The position numbers and the translations under genes were made by a program. 64,000 bases of DNA from Oscillospiraceae bacterium. Its GTDB lineage: Bacteria > Bacillota > Clostridia > Oscillospirales > Ruminococcaceae. Of the stretch, positions 57,005 to 64,000 are shown piece after piece. Position 1 is the first letter of the stretch; every line of letters starts with the position of its first letter. The notes under the pieces were generated by a model that made no database searches, was not told where the DNA came from, and saw nothing but the letters and a program-made list of their open reading frames with translations. The stretch is taken from assembly GCA_017472735.1 (NCBI GenBank), contig JAFUOD010000018.1:35604-99603 (forward strand). Direction: 5' to 3'.

Positions 57005-58111
57005 ATGAAAAAACTTGGATTCGGACTTATGAGATTGCCCCTTGCAGACCCCAAGGACCACTCGAACATTGACATTGAAAAGGTAAAGGAAATGGTCGAT
57101 GTTTTTATGGCAAAGGGCTTTACACATTTCGATACAGCCTATGTTTACCATGGCGGAAAGAGCGAAGTGGCATTTAGAGAAGCAGTAGTAAAAAGATACC
57201 CCAGAGACAGCTTTACCGTTACCGATAAGCTCCCTCTTTTCTCCCGCCCCGACAGAGCAGGAATGGAGAAAATGTTCGCCGAAATGCTTGAGCGCTGCGG
57301 AGTTGAATATTTTGATTATGTGTGGCTTCATGCTTTGGGCAAGGACCTTTATAACTTTGCTCAAGAGGTTGACGCTTTCGGTTATTTAAGTGAACTTAAG
57401 GCACAGGGCAAAATCGTAAACATCGGCTTCAGCTTCCACGACAGTCCCGAAACACTCGATAAGATTTTAACCGAACACCCCGAGGTTGACGCTATCCAGC
57501 TTCAGATAAACTATATCGACTGGGAAGGCGGCTGGGTTCAGTCAAGAAGATGCTATGAAGTTGCTTGCAAGCACAATGTTCCCGTTATTGTAATGGAACC
57601 TGTTAAGGGCGGCAGTTTGGCTGTTTTGCCCAAAAAGGCAGAAAAGATATTTAAAGATTACAACCCCGACGCTTCGGCTGCTTCGTGGGCAATAAGATAT
57701 GCCGCAAGCTTAGATAACGTTGTCAATGTTTTAAGCGGTATGTCCAACATGGACCATATCAACGACAACACCTCTTATATGGAGGATTTCAAGCCTCTTA
57801 ACGAGGAGGAATATAAGCTAATTGACGAGGTAAGCAAGATCGTCAAGTTTGCAATTCCCTGCACAGCCTGCCGCTACTGTACCGACGGCTGCCCGATGAA
57901 GATCGACATTCCCGAGATCTTTAAGGTTTATAACGACTTTAAGAAGGGCGGAAAGGAACGTCACCAGGGACTTAAGAGATATAAAGAGGAGATAATTGTT
58001 AACGGAGGCAGGGCTTCTGAGTGTATCGGCTGCGGTCAGTGTACCGAGCATTGCCCGCAGAATCTTGACATACCCAAGCTTTTAAGCGAATGTGCCTTGG
58101 ATCTTGAATAG
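57005..58111 (+). CDS. Aldo/keto reductase with C-terminal 2x[4Fe-4S] ferredoxin domain
   Basis: A 368-residue protein. Residues 1-270 are an aldo/keto reductase barrel (GLMRLPLADP, FDTAYVYHGGKSE with the catalytic Asp/Tyr, WLHALGK, PVIVMEPVKGG). Residues about 285-368 carry two cysteine sets, CTACRYCTDGCP and CIGCGQCTEHCP. This class is common in gut anaerobes, probably reducing carbonyl compounds with electrons passed through clusters. The ATG at 57005 follows GAGAGG; an upstream ATG (56984) lies before that box. Confidence 0.9.
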   Translation: MKKLGFGLMRLPLADPKDHSNIDIEKVKEMVDVFMAKGFTHFDTAYVYHGGKSEVAFREAVVKRYPRDSFTVTDKLPLFSRPDRAGMEKMFAEMLERCGVEYFDYVWLHALGKDLYNFAQEVDAFGYLSELKAQGKIVNIGFSFHDSPETLDKILTEHPEVDAIQLQINYIDWEGGWVQSRRCYEVACKHNVPVIVMEPVKGGSLAVLPKKAEKIFKDYNPDASAASWAIRYAASLDNVVNVLSGMSNMDHINDNTSYMEDFKPLNEEEYKLIDEVSKIVKFAIPCTACRYCTDGCPMKIDIPEIFKVYNDFKKGGKERHQGLKRYKEEIIVNGGRASECIGCGQCTEHCPQNLDIPKLLSECALDLE

Positions 58112-58120
58112 AACTGCTTT

Positions 58121-58154
58121 TTACAGGCGGCTTTTTAAGCTGCCTGTATTTTTG
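58121..58154 (+). terminator. Terminator after the aldo/keto reductase gene
   Basis: TACAGGCGGC pairs with GCTGCCTGTA, then TTTTTG. Confidence 0.88.
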
Positions 58155-58190
58155 TTACATCTGCACAAATGGCATTGTAGGATTTGCCAA

Positions 58191-58219
58191 TTTAAAGTTA
58201 ATGAAAAATATGTTATAAT
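58191..58219 (+). promoter_or_regulatory. Promoter of the solute-binding protein gene
   Basis: TTTAAA (58191-58196), 17 bases, TATAAT (58214-58219). Confidence 0.6.
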
Positions 58220-58255
58220 CTTTTTATCTAATTTATACAGGAGGAATATTATAAC

Positions 58256-59701
58256 ATGAATTTTAAAAGAATTTTAGCACTTGTGCTTGCTCTTTTGACT
58301 GTTTTTGTGCTTGTAGGCTGTAAAGACAACAAGAGAAAAGTAGTGCAGGTAACACTCTCGACAGAAGACTCCGAAGCTATTTTGGCTGCAGCAGGTATCA
58401 CCCTGCCCGACGCTGAAGTTGCTTTGGGAACAGGCACAACCGTTGAATGGTTCGCTTGGTATGATCCTTTCCAGAACTATTCCGAATCCGAAATCGTCAA
58501 CACCGGTTACTTCACCTTTACCGAAAAGTACAGCGGTAAGATCGAATGGATCGAAACCGGTTACCATGAAAGAAACGATGACCTTGCAAACCTTGTTTTG
58601 GCAGGCACCGCTCCCGACTTTGCACCTGCAGGAACCGACAACACCGCAACCTTCCCCATGAACTGCATCAAGGGTATGTATCAGCCTATTGATGAATACA
58701 TCGACTATACCGATCCTCTTTGGTCCGGCATGGCAGAAGCTTCGGAATACTTTGCTTTGGGCGATGCTCACTATGCAATCGTAACCGACGTAAGCTTCAA
58801 GGATGTTGTTCCTTACAACAGAAGAGTCATGGACGAATGGGGCTTTGACGATCCCGCAGAGCTTTATTACAACGACGAATGGACATGGGACGTTTGGTAC
58901 AACATGTGCATCGATTTCTCTGACCCTGATGAAGACAGATATGCTTTGGACGGTTGGTACTATGTAAACGGTATCTGCGAGCAGTCCACCGGTATCACCA
59001 TTATTGCTAAGGATGAAACAGGCAACTTCTATTCAAACATTGACGACCCTACCATTGAAGTAGCTGAAAACATGATCTATGACCTCGTTAAGAACGAGTG
59101 TACATACCGCCAGGGCACCAACTATTGGGCAGGCAGAAACGACATGCAGTACGGCGCAGGCGTTAAGGAAGGTCTTTGCTTATTCTGGTTCTGCGACATT
59201 TCCGGCTTCAGACTTCCTGTTGAAGAAGTTGAACAGATCTGGGGCGACATCGAAGCAGGCGAGATCATGTTTGCTCCCTTGCCCAGATATCAGGACGGCG
59301 ACGGTACTTATTACCTCAACGCAACTCCTTCGGGCTACATGCTTGTTAACGGCGCTGAAAACCCTGAAGGCGTAGCACTTTTGGCAGCTTGTGAAAGATT
59401 TAAGATAATCGACCCCACTGTTATCTCTATCGACAAGAAGCAGCTTAAGGAAAAGTACCTTTGGACCAATGAAATGCTTGATATGTATGACATCTGCAAG
59501 CAGCTCGTTTTGGACAACACTGTTATGTTCTATACCGGTGACTTGGGCGACAACCTCAACAACGCTTACAACTCTGTAAGCTGGGGCATCAACCGTGCAG
59601 GTGCAAGCTCCTCTTGGGCACAGCTTAAGGAACAGTACAGAGATACTCTTGACTACTACCTTGAAGAGCTTAACTCTATAATCGGCGAATACAACAACTA
59701 A
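58256..59701 (+). CDS. Extracellular solute-binding lipoprotein (family 1, sugar type), orphan
   Basis: A 481-residue ABC-transporter binding protein: lipoprotein signal peptide ending LTVFVLVGC, then a two-lobed mature domain rich in Trp, Tyr and Asp (TVEWFAWYDPFQNYSESEI, DPAELYYNDEWTWDVWYNM, PLPRYQDGDGTYYLNATPSG), typical of oligosaccharide binders. The gene has its own promoter and terminator and no permease or ATPase beside it, so it must serve a transporter encoded elsewhere. The high use of TTC, AAC and CTT codons suggests strong expression. Confidence 0.85.
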   Translation: MNFKRILALVLALLTVFVLVGCKDNKRKVVQVTLSTEDSEAILAAAGITLPDAEVALGTGTTVEWFAWYDPFQNYSESEIVNTGYFTFTEKYSGKIEWIETGYHERNDDLANLVLAGTAPDFAPAGTDNTATFPMNCIKGMYQPIDEYIDYTDPLWSGMAEASEYFALGDAHYAIVTDVSFKDVVPYNRRVMDEWGFDDPAELYYNDEWTWDVWYNMCIDFSDPDEDRYALDGWYYVNGICEQSTGITIIAKDETGNFYSNIDDPTIEVAENMIYDLVKNECTYRQGTNYWAGRNDMQYGAGVKEGLCLFWFCDISGFRLPVEEVEQIWGDIEAGEIMFAPLPRYQDGDGTYYLNATPSGYMLVNGAENPEGVALLAACERFKIIDPTVISIDKKQLKEKYLWTNEMLDMYDICKQLVLDNTVMFYTGDLGDNLNNAYNSVSWGINRAGASSSWAQLKEQYRDTLDYYLEELNSIIGEYNN

Positions 59702-59708
59702 TTGATTT

Positions 59709-59746
59709 TTAAAAGAGACTCCTCATAACGAGGGGTCTCTTTTTTA
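59709..59746 (+). terminator. Terminator after the solute-binding protein gene
   Basis: AAAAGAGACTCCTC pairs with GAGGGGTCTCTTTT around ATAAC. Confidence 0.9.
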
Positions 59747-59775
59747 TAAATGTAATAAAAACTTCCTCATTTTCC

Positions 59776-59804
59776 TTGAACAGATATAAATTATGTTATA
59801 TAAT
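59776..59804 (+). promoter_or_regulatory. Promoter of the GH95 gene
   Basis: TTGAAC (59776-59781), 17 bases, TATAAT (59799-59804). Confidence 0.65.
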
Positions 59805-59845
59805 AAGCTTGATCGATATCTTTTAAAATTCAGGAGGAACACATT

Positions 59846-62134
59846 ATGAACGATAAAAAAATTTGGTTTAAAACCCCTGCCCCCACAGGTGAGGAAAAGC
59901 GGCATGAGTGGTACGGCGGAGGCTGGAACGAAGCTTTGCCTATCGGCAACGGCAGTATTGGTGCAATGGTTTACGGCGACCCCAAGCATGATACCTTGCA
60001 GCTTAACGAGGATACGATTTGGTATGGCAACGGGGGCAGAAACCGTGTTAACCCCAAAGCAAAGGATTCGTTTAAGAAGGTAAGAGAGCTTTTGCTTGAG
60101 GGCAGAATTAAAGAGGCACAGGATATTACTGCTGCAGACCTTTTTGCACGCCCCGACCAGGAACGCTTTTATGACACCGCAGGCAACGTGTGGTTTGAAT
60201 ATAAGCACGGTGAAGTAAGCGATTATACACGCTCGCTTGACCTTTCTAACGCAGTTTGCGAGGTTTTATATACCGCTGACGGCTGCTTGTATAAGCGTGA
60301 GTATTTTGTAAGTCAGCCCGACCGGGTCGTTGCTGTGCATCACACAGCGCTTAACGGCGGCAAGCTTAACTTAAGCGTTGATTTCTCTCGCCGTGACCGC
60401 GAATGTGAGATAGTTTTAAACGAAACAGGAATTGCAATTTATCAGAATCAGCCCGAGGGCGGCTGCCGTTATTGCGTTATGGCTGCTGCCGAAAATGTTG
60501 GCGGCGTGGTTATTTTTAACGAAAAGGGCTGCGATGTATATGAGGCTGACGAATTCACTCTTTACATAACCGTAAGAACCGATTATCACAAGGAAGAAAT
60601 CTCCTCGTGGTGCGAAGAAAAGCTTGTAAATGCACTTGAATCGGGTTACGATGCTGTTAAGGCAAGACACATTGCCGATTATAAAAAATATTTCGACAGA
60701 GTTTCGCTTAATATCGACTGCGAAGACTTGTCGCATATACCCACCGATGAGCGCATTAAAAATGCCGAGCTTGACGACCGCGGGCTTGCACAGCTTTATT
60801 TTGATTATGGCAGATATTTGCTTATTTCCTGCTCGCGGCCCGGCACAGTGCCTGCAAACCTGCAGGGAATTTGGAATAAGGACCACAATCCGGCGTGGGG
60901 CAGTAAGTTTACAATAAACATCAACACCGAAATGAATTATTGGCCTGCCGAGGTCTGCAATCTTTCGGAAATGCATGAGCCTTTGTTTGACCACTTGAGA
61001 AAAATGCTTCCTTACGGCAAAAAGGTGGCGCACGATATGTATGGCATGCGTGGCTTTGTTGCACACCACAACACCGACCTGTTTGGCGACTGTGCGCCGC
61101 AGGATTGCTGGATGCCGGCAACAGTTTGGCCTATGGGCGCCGCTTGGCTCTCTACCCATATTATTACTCATTACGAATACACCAAGGATATAGAATTTCT
61201 GCGTGAAAACATTGATATTTTAAAAGAGGTTTGTCTGTTCTTTACAGATTATCTTTTCGAGGTTGACGGCAAGCTGTTAACAGGTCCTTCAACCTCGCCC
61301 GAGAACACATATATCCACCCCTCGGGAGAATCAGGTCACATTTGCGTGGGCCCCACCATGGACAGCCAGATCATTAAGGATGTCTTTACTGCCTGCGTCG
61401 ATTTTTCAAAGCATTTAGGTCTCGAGGATGACCTGACTGCGACCATCGAAGAAATGCTTCCAAAGCTTCCTGCCGCAAAAATCGGCAAGCACGGGCAGAT
61501 TATGGAATGGTATGAGGATTATGACGAAGCAGAGCCGGGACACAGGCATATTTCGCACCTTTACGGCCTGCACCCCTCTTGCCAGTTTACTTATGAAAAA
61601 ACGCCCGAGCTTATGGCAGCTTCGAGGGTAACCCTTGAGCGTCGTTTGGCATCGGGAGGAGGACACACAGGCTGGTCGCGCGCATGGATAATCAATATGT
61701 GGGCAAGACTTCGCGACGGCGAAAAGGCGGGCGAAAATGTTGAGGCGCTTTTGCACCGTTCCACTTATCCCAATATGTTTGATATGCATCCGCCTTTCCA
61801 GATCGACGGCAACTTCGGCGGCACGGCAGGCATTGCCGAAATGCTTATGCAAAGCCAGAACGGAATTATCGTGTTGCTTCCTGCGTTGCCCAAAAAGTGG
61901 GCATCGGGCAGTGTTAACGGCTTAAAAGCAAGAGGAAATGTAAGCGTTGACATTGCATGGCAGAACGGCGAGGTGGTAAGCGCAAGGCTTACAGCTTTAA
62001 GCGGCGGCGAGTTAAGCTTTATCTGCCCCGAGGGCTGTGCTTACAGCGTTGATGACGAAGTGAGCGCAACACAGGGCGATGTTGTAAAGTGCATAGGCAA
62101 TGGTGTTTACTCAGTTAATATTTATAAAATTTAA
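59846..62134 (+). CDS. Glycoside hydrolase family 95 enzyme (alpha-L-fucosidase/galactosidase type)
   Basis: A 762-residue intracellular protein (no signal peptide). The N-terminal beta-sandwich has WNEALPIGNGSIGAMVYGD and LQLNEDTIWYGN; the (alpha/alpha)6 barrel has ANLQGIWNKDHNPAWGSKF, ININTEMNYWPAEVCNLSEM, HHNTDLFGDCAPQDCWMPAT, ISHLYGLHPSCQF and DGNFGGTAGIAEML. These are hallmarks of GH95, which cleaves alpha-1,2-fucose or alpha-L-galactose from host or plant glycans. Cytoplasmic location means it acts on imported oligosaccharides, perhaps those bound by the upstream lipoprotein. AGGAGGAA precedes the ATG. Confidence 0.9.
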   Translation: MNDKKIWFKTPAPTGEEKRHEWYGGGWNEALPIGNGSIGAMVYGDPKHDTLQLNEDTIWYGNGGRNRVNPKAKDSFKKVRELLLEGRIKEAQDITAADLFARPDQERFYDTAGNVWFEYKHGEVSDYTRSLDLSNAVCEVLYTADGCLYKREYFVSQPDRVVAVHHTALNGGKLNLSVDFSRRDRECEIVLNETGIAIYQNQPEGGCRYCVMAAAENVGGVVIFNEKGCDVYEADEFTLYITVRTDYHKEEISSWCEEKLVNALESGYDAVKARHIADYKKYFDRVSLNIDCEDLSHIPTDERIKNAELDDRGLAQLYFDYGRYLLISCSRPGTVPANLQGIWNKDHNPAWGSKFTININTEMNYWPAEVCNLSEMHEPLFDHLRKMLPYGKKVAHDMYGMRGFVAHHNTDLFGDCAPQDCWMPATVWPMGAAWLSTHIITHYEYTKDIEFLRENIDILKEVCLFFTDYLFEVDGKLLTGPSTSPENTYIHPSGESGHICVGPTMDSQIIKDVFTACVDFSKHLGLEDDLTATIEEMLPKLPAAKIGKHGQIMEWYEDYDEAEPGHRHISHLYGLHPSCQFTYEKTPELMAASRVTLERRLASGGGHTGWSRAWIINMWARLRDGEKAGENVEALLHRSTYPNMFDMHPPFQIDGNFGGTAGIAEMLMQSQNGIIVLLPALPKKWASGSVNGLKARGNVSVDIAWQNGEVVSARLTALSGGELSFICPEGCAYSVDDEVSATQGDVVKCIGNGVYSVNIYKI

Positions 62135-62154
62135 TGTTTGAGAGGATTTATTAT

Positions 62155-63657
62155 ATGGATTACTCGAAGCTTAGAAACGAAAGTGATATAAGAGGCATTG
62201 CACTCGAGGGGATTGAGGGTCAGCATGTTAACCTAACAGAAGAAGCTTGCCGCGACATTGGCCGCGGCTTTGCCCTTTGGCTTATGAAAAAAACAGGCAA
62301 AACCGATTTGAGAATTGCTGTAGGTCGTGATTCACGCCTTTCGGGCCCCGACCTTGTTAAATGGATCTGTGAAGCGATGGCTGACGAGGGCATTAAGGTT
62401 ACAAACCTTGGCATGACAAGCACTCCTGCAATGTTTATGACGACCAAGACCGAAGGATATATGTTCGACGGCTCGGTAATGGCAACCGCCAGCCACCTGC
62501 CTTTTAACCGCAACGGTTATAAGTTCTTTACACCCGAGGGCGGCGTTGAAGCATCGGACATTAAAGAAATAATTGCACTTGCCGAAAGTGATGAGCGTTC
62601 GGGTCTTGAAAAAGGCGAAATTGTAAACGGTGGATTTATGGACGTTTATTCAAAACGTCTTGCAGATATGATAAGAGCTGCTACAGGTGAGGAAAAACCT
62701 TTGGCAGGGTTAAAAATTGTTGTAGACGCAGGCAACGGTGCAGGCGGATTTTATGCCGAAAAGGTTTTGGTGCCTTTGGGTGCCGATGTTACAGGCTCAC
62801 GCTATTTAGAGCCCGACGGAAGCTTCCCGAATCATATTCCCAACCCCGAGGATAAAGACGCTATGGCAAGCATTACCGAGGCGGTTAAAGAAACCGGGGC
62901 TGACTTAGGCGTTATCTTTGATACCGACGTGGACAGAGCAGGCGCAGTTTTAAGCGATGGAAGCGAGCTTAACCGCAACCGCCTTATCGCGATTCTTTCA
63001 GCCATTCTGCTAAGAGAGCATCCCGGAACGACCATCGTTACCGACTCGGTAACATCGTCGGGCTTGGCAAAATTTATAGCAGAAAAAGGCGGTGTTCACC
63101 GCAGATTTAAGCGTGGTTACAAAAATGTTATAAACGAATCTGTAAGGCTTAATAACGAGGGTGTTGATTCTCAGCTTGCAATCGAAACCTCGGGCCACGG
63201 CGCGTTTAAAGAAAACTACTTTTTAGACGATGGCGCTTATATTGTAACAAGACTGATTATCGAGCTTTCTCGTGCAAGAAAGCTTGGCTATACCTTGGGC
63301 TCGCTTATTGCTTCGCTTTCCGAGCCTGCCGAAAGTAAAGAATTTAGAATGGGCATTGCGCTTGATGATTTTAAGCCCTATGGCAAAGAGATTATTGCAA
63401 GCCTTGAAGAGTTTGCAAAGACCAAGGATGGTTGGAGTCTTGCGCCTGACAACTTTGAGGGCGTGAGAGTTAACCTTGATGAAAGCCACGGCAACGGCTG
63501 GTTCTTGTTAAGGCTTTCTCTTCACGAGCCGCTTTTGCCTCTTAATATCGAGAGCAACGACGTTGGCGGAGTTAAAATAATTGCAAGCGAGCTTTGCGAG
63601 TTTATCGAAAAGTTTGAAAAGCTTGATTCAAAAAAGCTTATGGAGTTTGCAAAGTAA
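62155..63657 (+). CDS. Phosphohexomutase (phosphomannomutase/phosphoglucomutase family)
   Basis: A 500-residue alpha-D-phosphohexomutase. The phosphoserine loop is VMATASHLPFNRNG (about residue 110), the Mg loop FDTDVDRAG, the sugar-binding loop AIETSGHGAFKENY, and the C-terminal phosphate-binding part LNIESNDVGGVK. It interconverts hexose 1- and 6-phosphates. It overlaps or abuts the GH95 stop, so it should be co-transcribed with it. An in-frame ATG at 62134 lies before the AGAGG box; 62155 is preferred. Substrate (mannose or glucose phosphate) is not resolved. Confidence 0.9.
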   Translation: MDYSKLRNESDIRGIALEGIEGQHVNLTEEACRDIGRGFALWLMKKTGKTDLRIAVGRDSRLSGPDLVKWICEAMADEGIKVTNLGMTSTPAMFMTTKTEGYMFDGSVMATASHLPFNRNGYKFFTPEGGVEASDIKEIIALAESDERSGLEKGEIVNGGFMDVYSKRLADMIRAATGEEKPLAGLKIVVDAGNGAGGFYAEKVLVPLGADVTGSRYLEPDGSFPNHIPNPEDKDAMASITEAVKETGADLGVIFDTDVDRAGAVLSDGSELNRNRLIAILSAILLREHPGTTIVTDSVTSSGLAKFIAEKGGVHRRFKRGYKNVINESVRLNNEGVDSQLAIETSGHGAFKENYFLDDGAYIVTRLIIELSRARKLGYTLGSLIASLSEPAESKEFRMGIALDDFKPYGKEIIASLEEFAKTKDGWSLAPDNFEGVRVNLDESHGNGWFLLRLSLHEPLLPLNIESNDVGGVKIIASELCEFIEKFEKLDSKKLMEFAK

Positions 63658-63661
63658 AAAG

Positions 63662-63692
63662 CAAAAGAGCATCTTTATGATGCTCTTTTTTA
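63662..63692 (+). terminator. Terminator after the phosphohexomutase gene
   Basis: AAAAGAGCATC pairs with GATGCTCTTTT around TTTAT, followed by TT. Confidence 0.9.
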
Positions 63693-63999
63693 TATGGTGA
63701 AGATAATAGGACTTTGGAACCTAATTTTTCGCCCGCATTTTGCCCAAAAGCACAACATGGCGCAGCGAAAAATAAGAGTTTGCTTCACAAACTCGAGGTT
63801 CGGCGTTCATAAATACCCAAAATACAAAAACCGCCCGATGTAAACATCGAGCAGTTTTTCGTATGGTGAAGATAATAGGACTTTGGAACCTAATTTTTCG
63901 CCCGCATTTTGCCCAAAAGCACAACATGGCGCAGCGAAAAATAAGAGTTTGCTTCGCAAACTCGAGGTTCGGCGTTCATAAATACCCAAAATACAAAAA
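63693..63999. repeat. Two direct copies of a 138-bp repeat
   Basis: 63693-63830 and 63862-63999 are identical over about 138 bases except one (CACAAAC/CGCAAAC). They are separated by a 31-base piece holding a hairpin (CGATG TAAA CATCG inside CCGC/GCAG flanks) followed by TTTTT, terminator-like. Each copy can be read as a 48-49 codon frame starting MVKIIGLWNLIF on the plus strand, but there is no ribosome site, so coding is doubtful. The second copy reaches the window edge, so an array may continue. Confidence 0.85.
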
Positions 64000-64000
64000 A

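Noticed and set aside
63693-63740. tRNA 3' end on the minus strand (GGTTCCAAAGTCC...CACCA)
   Set aside because: The T-loop would be nine bases long and no acceptor, D or anticodon arms can be drawn, so a tRNA gene is not supported.
63693-64000. CRISPR array
   Set aside because: Only two copies of a 138-base unit with a 31-base spacer; not the size or pattern of CRISPR repeats, and no cas genes nearby.

Overview
The window looks like a chromosomal segment of an anaerobic, spore-forming Gram-positive of the class Clostridia, probably a gut or rumen member of the Oscillospirales type. The signs are a SpoIIP and a CotF-like ferritin fold protein, four T-box decoding modules, a LexA box of the GAAC-N4-GTTC kind, ferredoxin-dependent 2-oxoacid chemistry, and fibre/glycan enzymes (GH39, CE2-like esterase, GH95). 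The lineage is inferred from gene content only. No phage, insertion sequence, CRISPR array, rRNA or tRNA was recognised.

Region 1 (1-11196) is the most interesting part. After the tail of one acyl-CoA synthetase and a TIM-barrel amidohydrolase there are two paralogous genes, each encoding an XRE helix-turn-helix + cupin + acyl-CoA synthetase fusion, and each preceded by its own promoter and T-box leader. The first leader reads AUC (Ile), the second GUA (Val). The second gene continues into a P-loop ATPase gene and a four-subunit 2-oxoacid:ferredoxin oxidoreductase (delta, alpha, beta, gamma), followed by a branched-chain aminotransferase. Read together this is a branched-chain fatty acid salvage route: acid -> acyl-CoA -> reductive carboxylation -> 2-oxoacid -> Ile/Val, switched on by uncharged tRNA.

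Region 2 (11197-31952) is ordinary chromosome: metY-metA (O-acetylhomoserine route), a thioesterase, a ferritin-like coat protein, an ECF sigma/membrane partner pair, tcdA, an SOS-controlled Y-family polymerase, typA, an FlK-like thioesterase, lipoproteins, a VanY-type carboxypeptidase, spoIIP, an ACT/UPF0210 pair, an XRE membrane regulator, plsY, a CE2-like esterase and a GH39 enzyme. Several intergenic spaces hold GC-rich palindromic elements that look like one dispersed family.

Region 3 (31998-45717) is a complete Ile/Leu/Val operon, ilvA-ridA-leuACDB-ilvBNCD plus a DUF815 ATPase and a MaoC-fold gene. It lies between 91-bp direct repeats (4 mismatches) and has purL-derived scraps at both ends. 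Its leader carries two T-box decoding modules (CUC Leu, then AUC Ile) but only one antiterminator/terminator.

Region 4 (45746-56845, minus strand) is a purine operon, purE-purF-purM-purN-IMP cyclohydrolase-AICAR transformylase-purD-purL, behind a ZTP riboswitch with an overlapping terminator. Its PurF lacks the N-terminal nucleophilic cysteine, and the last two IMP steps are on separate proteins with a PurO-type cyclohydrolase.

Region 5 (56915-64000) has an Fe-S aldo/keto reductase, an orphan sugar-type solute-binding lipoprotein, a GH95 glycosidase, a phosphohexomutase, and the start of a direct-repeat array that runs off the end of the window.
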